64,000 nucleotides of DNA from contig NZ_CP125653.1 of assembly GCF_030053135.1 (NCBI RefSeq), positions 310,001 through 374,000 on the forward strand, written 5' to 3'. A model generated the notes under the pieces. That model was not told where the DNA came from. It did not search any database and worked only from the letters and a program-made list of their open reading frames with translations. This stretch comes from Rhizobium sp. BT04. GTDB lineage: Bacteria > Pseudomonadota > Alphaproteobacteria > Rhizobiales > Rhizobiaceae. The translations under genes were made by a program, and so were the position numbers. Of this stretch, positions 59,245-64,000 are shown one piece after another (positions within the stretch are counted from its first letter, which is position 1; every line of letters begins with the position of its first letter).

Positions 59245-59946
59245 TCAGCCGGAAACGGCGGAGAATTGCGGCTGATGGCCGGCCTTCTCCGGCTCCGGCC
59301 TGCCATAGGCCTTGAGAAATGTACGCACGGCATTGCGCGCCGCCTTCTCCAGTTCCGCATCGCTGGGTGTTTCGCCGAAAAGCGTCATCATCTGCAGGTC
59401 GGCATTGCCGAGTGCGACGAACTGGCGGGCGGCGACGTCGAAATCGTCGATGACGAGCGCTCGGCCGTGGGCAAGCCGGGCGAGAAGCGCGGAAAGGGCG
59501 GTGGTCAGCTTACCCGGCCCCTGCTGGCGCCAGCTCTCGAAAAGGTGCGGATAGCGCTCGCCCTCGGTCTGCACCAGCTTGCGCAGGAATTTTCCGTCGT
59601 GGTTGCAGATGCAGTTCTTGTTGAGGCGCACGGCGAAGGCCGTCAGGTCGTCCTCGAGATTGTCGGCGTTTTCGGGGAAGCTCGACAACACGGAGAAGAG
59701 CATGGCGTTGGCGCGGTTCATGACGTCTTCAACGACGGCGACGAACAGCGTCTCTTTTTCGCGGTAGTGATTGTAGATCGTCTGGCGGGAGACACAGGCA
59801 ACGGCGGCGATCTCGTCGATGCTGGCGCCGGCAAAACCCTGGCGGCAGAAGACGTCGGCTGCGGCATCGAGGATCGACAGGCGCTTGGCGCATTGTCCGC
59901 GCTGCCTATGCCCCGCCATTCCCGCCGGTGTCATGCGATCTTTCAT
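59245..59946 (-). CDS. TetR-family transcriptional regulator
   Basis: About 233 residues. The N-terminal HTH is RLSILDAAADVFCRQGFAGASIDEIAAVACVSRQTIYNHYREKETLFVAVV, followed by a TetR C-terminal effector domain. The ATG at 59946 is used; the frame extends to a TTG at 59982 inside the operator palindrome. It is divergent from the Bcr/CflA-type efflux gene across ~210 bp and probably represses it together with its own gene. The effector is probably a drug-like compound, by analogy. Confidence 0.87.
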   Translation of the reverse strand: MKDRMTPAGMAGHRQRGQCAKRLSILDAAADVFCRQGFAGASIDEIAAVACVSRQTIYNHYREKETLFVAVVEDVMNRANAMLFSVLSSFPENADNLEDDLTAFAVRLNKNCICNHDGKFLRKLVQTEGERYPHLFESWRQQGPGKLTTALSALLARLAHGRALVIDDFDVAARQFVALGNADLQMMTLFGETPSDAELEKAARNAVRTFLKAYGRPEPEKAGHQPQFSAVSG

Positions 59947-59974
59947 GAGAGCGAAGATAAGACGTCTTGACGTT

Positions 59975-59992
59975 TTAGACAATGGCGTCTAA
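59975..59992. promoter_or_regulatory. Probable TetR operator
   Basis: TTAGAC-AATGGC-GTCTAA is a perfect 6-bp inverted repeat with a 6-bp spacer in the region between the TetR gene and the divergent MFS gene, close to the TetR start. Confidence 0.65.
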
Positions 59993-60155
59993 TTTTACAT
60001 CCGTGTCCAAATTTGTTGACACTCTTGGTTCCGCCGCTGGAGATATGAGCTCCCAACTTCGTCTTCGCGCGAACGATCGTCATTAACCTTCAAGAGCAAT
60101 GCGGCGGAGCGGACGATCCGGCGCTTCCGTTGCGCTTTTAAGAAAGATCACCCTT

Positions 60156-61355
60156 ATGACGGCTTCCTTCTTTCGCATTGCCCTCATTCTCGGCCTTCTC
60201 TCGGCCATCGGGCCTTTCGCCATCGACATGTATCTGCCAGCGCTGCCTTCCATCGGCCAGGACCTGCATGCCGATAACAACGTCACCCAGCTCACCCTTC
60301 TCGCCTTCTTCATCTCCTTTGCGCTCGCCCAGCTCGTCTACGGTCCGCTGTCTGACATGTGGGGCCGCAAGCTGCCGCTCTATCTCGGCATCGGCCTCTT
60401 CGCTGTCGCCTCGATCGGCTGTGCGCTCGCCACCAATATCGAAACGCTGATCGCCTTCCGTTTCGTCCAAGGCATCGGCGGTGCCGCCGGCATGGTCATT
60501 CCGCGCGCCATCGTCCGCGACATGCACACCGGCGTGCAGGCCGCCCGCCTGATGTCGCTGCTGATGCTGGTCTTCTCGATCTCGCCGATCCTGGCACCGC
60601 TGACCGGCAGCGCCGTCATCGAATTCTACGGCTGGCGCGGCGTGTTCTGGGCGGTGACGATAGCCGCCTTCATCGGTCTCGTCCTGCTCGCCACCCAGCT
60701 CGAGGAAACCCGCTCGGTCAACGAGCGCAGCGGCAGCGGTCTGAAGAGCGCCATGGCGGCCTACCGCCTGCTGCTCACCGACCGCCATTTCCTGACACTG
60801 ACCTTCATCGGCGGCCTCGGCATTTCAAGCTTCCTCGTCTATCTCGCCAACTCGCCCTTCGTGCTGATCCAGCATTACGGGCTGACGCCGACGCAATATA
60901 GTTTCGCCTTCTCGATCAATGCCGTGTCCTTCTTCGCGGTATCGCAGGCGACGGGCTGGCTCGGCGAGCGTTTCGGCCTGGTGCGCGTCATGCGGATTGC
61001 CGTCAGCGCTTATGCGCTGGCGATGGTGGTGATGGCGGTGGTGATGGCCTCTGGCTTCAATCAGCTGCCTGTCCTGGCGAGTTTCCTGTTCATCGGCTAC
61101 GGCTTCCTCGGCCTCGTCATCCCGACGAGCGCGGTGCTTGCCCTTGAGGATCACGGCGAGATCGCCGGCACCGCCTCGTCGCTGATGGGCACGCTGCATT
61201 TCGTCATCGCCGCCGTCGCCATGGTCATATCGAGCCTCTTCTTCGACGGCACCGCCGTTCCGATGGCCGCCGGCATTGCGCTTTGCGCCTTCGCAGCCTT
61301 CGTGCTGACCCAGGCAACGATCGGCCGCCGCGCCGCTGTTGCTGCCGCCGAATGA
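60156..61355 (+). CDS. Bcr/CflA-family MFS drug efflux transporter
   Basis: This ~399-residue, 12-segment transporter has the family start AIGPFAIDMYLPALPSIGQDL, the MFS loop motif GPLSDMWGRKLPLYLG, and RFVQGIGGAAGMVIPRAIVRDM. The ATG at 60156 begins the first membrane segment. It probably exports drugs or small metabolites such as bicyclomycin-type compounds or sulfonamides. It is divergent from TetR with an operator between them, a classic efflux arrangement. A strong hairpin follows. Confidence 0.9.
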   Translation: MTASFFRIALILGLLSAIGPFAIDMYLPALPSIGQDLHADNNVTQLTLLAFFISFALAQLVYGPLSDMWGRKLPLYLGIGLFAVASIGCALATNIETLIAFRFVQGIGGAAGMVIPRAIVRDMHTGVQAARLMSLLMLVFSISPILAPLTGSAVIEFYGWRGVFWAVTIAAFIGLVLLATQLEETRSVNERSGSGLKSAMAAYRLLLTDRHFLTLTFIGGLGISSFLVYLANSPFVLIQHYGLTPTQYSFAFSINAVSFFAVSQATGWLGERFGLVRVMRIAVSAYALAMVVMAVVMASGFNQLPVLASFLFIGYGFLGLVIPTSAVLALEDHGEIAGTASSLMGTLHFVIAAVAMVISSLFFDGTAVPMAAGIALCAFAAFVLTQATIGRRAAVAAAE

Positions 61356-61364
61356 TCGAAGACC

Positions 61365-61392
61365 GGCCGCACCCGGCTCTCCGGGTGCGGCC
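61365..61392. terminator. Hairpin after the Bcr/CflA gene
   Basis: GGCCGCACCCGG (61365-61376) and CCGGGTGCGGCC (61381-61392) form a perfect 12-bp stem with a CTCT loop, 10 bp after the stop. There is no T run, so termination may be partial. Confidence 0.65.
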
Positions 61393-61497
61393 ACACGATT
61401 CGGCCGCGGCTGCTCGAGAAAATGCAACGCGCAATTGATTATCATCTGACCGCTCTATCTACGCCATGACGAAGCATGGTCATTTCGGAGGATACGC

Positions 61498-62790
61498 ATG
61501 GTCGACGAGAAGCGGCTGATCTCGAAAATCACCTGGAAGCTGATGCCTTTTCTCGGCATCCTCTATCTCATCGCCTATATCGACCGGCAGAATGTCAGCT
61601 TCGCCAAGCTGCAGATGGTCGATGCGCTGGGAATGAGCGAATATGCCTATGGGCTCGGGGCTTCGCTGTTCTTCATCGGCTATTTTCTTTTCGAGGTGCC
61701 GAGCAACCTCTTTCTCGACAGGCTCGGCGCCCGTGTCTGGTTCGCCCGCATTCTGGTCTCCTGGGGCATCGTCACCGTGGCACTCGCCTTCACGCAGAAC
61801 GCGACGATGTTCTATATCCTGCGTTTCCTGCTCGGTGTCTGCGAAGCCGGCTTCTTTCCCGGCGTGCTCTATCTGCTGACGCTGTGGTTTCCCTCGGTCT
61901 ATCGCGGCCGGATGGTCGGGCTGTTCATGATCTTCAGCGCGATCGCCAATGCCGTCGGTGCGCCGCTCGGCGGCGTGCTGCTCGATCTCGACGGTCTCTA
62001 CGGCTTTGCCGGCTGGGAATGGGTCTTTCTGGCGACGGGTGTTCCGGCTGTTATCGCCGGCATCGTCACCTTCTTCTATCTTCCCGGCCGGCCGGAAAAT
62101 GCTGGCTTTCTGACAGGCGAGGAAAAGGCCTGGCTCGAACGCAGGCTCGCCTCGGAAAATGCCGGCATGGGCGAAAACGCCGGAAACGGCTTCAGGGCAC
62201 TCATCGACCCACGCGTGCTGCTGATGGCGCTCTGCTATATTGCCTTTCCGCTTTCTGCCTATGGGCTGAGCTATTGGCTGCCGACCATCGTCAAGGCCTT
62301 CGGCGTCAGCAACACGGTGAACGGTTTCCTCAACATCATTCCCTGGGTGCTGGTCGCGATCGCGCTCTATGTCGTTCCCGCCATGGCCGACAAGGCGCCA
62401 TCGAAGACGCCCTATATCGTCATTCCGGCCGTCATCGGCGCCGCCTGCCTGCTGCTCTCGGCGCTGATCCCGAACCACACCCTGCAATTCGCCTTCCTCT
62501 GCGTCGCCGCTGCCGGCATCTTCGCGCCGCAGCCGGTGTTCTGGAGCCTGCCCTCGCGTTTCCTGAAGGGGGCAGGGGCGGCGGCTGGTCTTGCCGCCAT
62601 CAATTCGGTCGGAAATCTCGGCGGCTTCGTCGCCCAGAACGTCGTGCCCTGGATCAAGGATGAGAGCGGCAGCACGATCGCGCCGATGTTTTTCCTCGCA
62701 GCCTGCCTTGCTGCCGGCGCCCTGCTGGTCTTCTTCGTCACCCGGCAGCTGTCGAGCCGGGAGCCTCCGGCGGCGCCGAGCCGGGTCTGA
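61498..62790 (+). CDS. MFS transporter, anion:cation symporter (tartrate/phthalate-type) family
   Basis: This 430-residue transporter has 12 likely membrane segments and the ACS-family N-terminus ITWKLMPFLGILYLIAYIDRQNVSFAKLQM, FEVPSNLFLDRLGARVWFARI and RFLLGVCEAGFFPGVLYLLTLWFP. These proteins import organic acids such as tartrate, galactarate or phthalate. The ATG at 61498 has GGAGGAT upstream. It ends 6 bp before the convergent LacI gene, which may regulate it. The substrate is unknown. Confidence 0.88.
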   Translation: MVDEKRLISKITWKLMPFLGILYLIAYIDRQNVSFAKLQMVDALGMSEYAYGLGASLFFIGYFLFEVPSNLFLDRLGARVWFARILVSWGIVTVALAFTQNATMFYILRFLLGVCEAGFFPGVLYLLTLWFPSVYRGRMVGLFMIFSAIANAVGAPLGGVLLDLDGLYGFAGWEWVFLATGVPAVIAGIVTFFYLPGRPENAGFLTGEEKAWLERRLASENAGMGENAGNGFRALIDPRVLLMALCYIAFPLSAYGLSYWLPTIVKAFGVSNTVNGFLNIIPWVLVAIALYVVPAMADKAPSKTPYIVIPAVIGAACLLLSALIPNHTLQFAFLCVAAAGIFAPQPVFWSLPSRFLKGAGAAAGLAAINSVGNLGGFVAQNVVPWIKDESGSTIAPMFFLAACLAAGALLVFFVTRQLSSREPPAAPSRV

Positions 62791-62796
62791 GGAGCT

Positions 62797-63834
62797 TCAC
62801 GGCATCAGCGTGAAGGCGTCGCTTTCGCCTGGCACGAGCTCCATCGGCCAGATCCGGTTGCGGGCGCCCTGCGGATAGTGCTCGGCATAGGCCGGCATGG
62901 TGGCGAGCAGGGTTTCGCCGAGCTGGGCGCCGAGATCGCGCAGCGACATGCGGAAGGAGGTCAGCGACGGCTGCAGGAAATGGGTGCGCGGCTCCTCACG
63001 GAAACCGACGACGGCGAGATCGCGGCCGGGCACGATGCCGGCTTCGGCAAGCCGCCGGTAAAGCCCGATCGCCATCAGCTCGTGGATCAGGATGATCGCG
63101 GTCGGCCGCTCTTCGATCATCAGCAGTTCGTGGCCGGCCTGATAGCCGCCCTGTTCGCTCGACTTGACGCGGATGACGAGCGCCGGATCGAAGGCAATGC
63201 CGTGGCGTTGCAGCGCCTCACGGTAACTGTCGATGAAGATGTAGCCGAGGTTGATGTCGGAGGAGGGGGCCGCTACCGCGATCCGCCGGTGGCCTTTCGC
63301 CACCAGCCGGTCGACACCGCGCGCCGCCACGCCTTCGAAATCGAGGTCCATCCAGGTGTAGCTGCCGCCGGACGCGCTGCGGCCGAGCGCCACGAAGGGA
63401 ATGCGGGCCTTTTCCAGAAGCTCGATGCGCCGGTCGGTGCGCCGGGTCGCCGAGATGATCAGCGCATCGACGAGGCGGCGCGCCACCATGCGCTTCAGAT
63501 ATTCGTGCGGATCTTCGTCGTCGGGGCAGGGCAGCATGACCAGATCGAGCTTATGGCGGGAAAAGACGCTCTGCAGCCCGTCGGTGACGCCGAGGAAGAA
63601 GTCGTCGCTGTTTTCGACCGTCTCGCGGCTGACCTCGAGCATCAGCCCGATGACGTTGGTCATGCCCTGGCGGAGGCTGCGGCCCGACTGGTTGGCGACG
63701 TAACCGAGCTCTTCGGCGGCGGCGAGCACGCGCCGGCGCGTTTCGTCGTTGACGTCAGGCTTGCCGTTCAGCGCACGGGATACGGTCCCGATCGAAATGT
63801 CGAGATGTTTGGCAAGCTGGCGAATTCCCTTCAT
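62797..63834 (-). CDS. LacI-family transcriptional regulator
   Basis: This 345-residue protein begins with a standard HTH (IRQLAKHLDISIGTVSRALNGKPDVNDETRRRVLAAAEELGYVAN), followed by a periplasmic-binding-like effector domain (NVIGLMLEVSRETVENSDDFFLGVTDGL, YTWMDLDFEGVAARGVDRLVAKGHRRIAVAAP). It is convergent with the ACS-family transporter, overlapping none of it. The ligand is probably a sugar or sugar acid. Confidence 0.92.
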   Translation of the reverse strand: MKGIRQLAKHLDISIGTVSRALNGKPDVNDETRRRVLAAAEELGYVANQSGRSLRQGMTNVIGLMLEVSRETVENSDDFFLGVTDGLQSVFSRHKLDLVMLPCPDDEDPHEYLKRMVARRLVDALIISATRRTDRRIELLEKARIPFVALGRSASGGSYTWMDLDFEGVAARGVDRLVAKGHRRIAVAAPSSDINLGYIFIDSYREALQRHGIAFDPALVIRVKSSEQGGYQAGHELLMIEERPTAIILIHELMAIGLYRRLAEAGIVPGRDLAVVGFREEPRTHFLQPSLTSFRMSLRDLGAQLGETLLATMPAYAEHYPQGARNRIWPMELVPGESDAFTLMP

Positions 63835-63954
63835 CTCAAGCGATCTTCCTCCCTGACAGCGCGCGCGTCATTTCAGGCGCAAAGGACGCTGCAACACTTT
63901 GATCCACGCGTCTTCTTGCCACAGGATGGCGTCCGCGAAAAGCGGGGGAGGCGG

Positions 63955-64000
63955 TCAGGGTTCGAAGCTTCGGCGGATGACGAGTTCCGGAATGACGCGC
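63955..64000 (-). CDS. C-terminal end of a LacI-type regulator (partial)
   Basis: Read on the minus strand, the window edge encodes RVIPELVIRRSFEP followed by TGA at 63957-63955. This pattern (PELVIRxS near the stop) is typical of LacI/GalR C-termini. Only 14 residues are visible, so this is a tentative assignment. The gene continues beyond the window. Confidence 0.6.
   Translation of the reverse strand, partial: RVIPELVIRRSFEP

Noticed and set aside
1..64000. tRNA, rRNA or tmRNA genes
   Set aside because: No cloverleaf with CCA-proximal TTC-G-A arm or rRNA core sequence was seen in the intergenic regions.

Overview
The window looks like part of a repABC-type secondary replicon (chromid-like plasmid) of a Rhizobium close to R. 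etli or R. leguminosarum. The evidence is a complete repA-repB-repC operon (36046-39603) with an antisense ctRNA and parS palindromes, high GC with strong GC3 bias, Rhizobium-type intergenic mosaic repeats, and a DUF1612 (RHE_PE00001-type) gene next to repC. From general knowledge, the pairing of cob and nad biosynthesis with this replication system resembles the p42e/pRL11 lineage. That assignment is inference; no search was run.

Layout. 1-5.0 kb: the 5' part of an exported caspase-like protein, then an L-fucose/L-fuconate catabolic block (fuconate dehydratase, SDR, IclR regulator, lactonase-type amidohydrolase). 5.2-10.4 kb: an XRE regulator, a 20-bp-period GATC-rich repeat array, and a TfuA/YcaO pair preceded by a 47-codon ORF that could be a RiPP precursor, followed by a SARP/TPR regulator. 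10.9-17.8 kb: a cassette bracketed by a ~64-bp inverted repeat. It carries an NMT1-type ABC transporter, a 2OG-Fe(II) oxygenase, a LysR regulator and a CodA-like deaminase. Two elements there match the NMT1-motif (xanthine) riboswitch, so the cassette probably handles a purine such as xanthine or urate.

17.9-22.3 kb: nadABC with the Nudix-type repressor NrtR and two 19-bp operators. 22.4-28.1 kb: MocDEF-like three-component oxygenase genes (desaturase-like, Rieske, reductase), a PanB-like protein lacking key metal ligands, a LacI regulator and an IolI-like TIM barrel, suggesting rhizopine or inositol-type metabolism. 28.1-28.8 kb: a vapBC pair whose toxin gene has an in-frame amber codon. 28.8-35.8 kb: cobM, cobL, cobK (opposite strand), cobJ, cobI, cobH, cobG and cobF, the precorrin section of aerobic cobalamin synthesis.

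36-41 kb: replication and partition, DUF1612 gene, repeat and terminator. 41.1-43.2 kb: ECF sigma factor, anti-sigma factor and a BI-1 family membrane protein. 43.7-46.7 kb: CueR-type regulator and copper P-type ATPase with a MerR-type promoter. 46.8-58.5 kb: TreY, PbpC, a bacterial alpha-2-macroglobulin, an exported MsrA and an L,D-transpeptidase (cell envelope functions). 58.7-64 kb: a response regulator behind an EcfG-type promoter, TetR, two MFS transporters, a LacI regulator and the last codons of another LacI-type regulator. No tRNA, rRNA, CRISPR array or intact transposase was seen.
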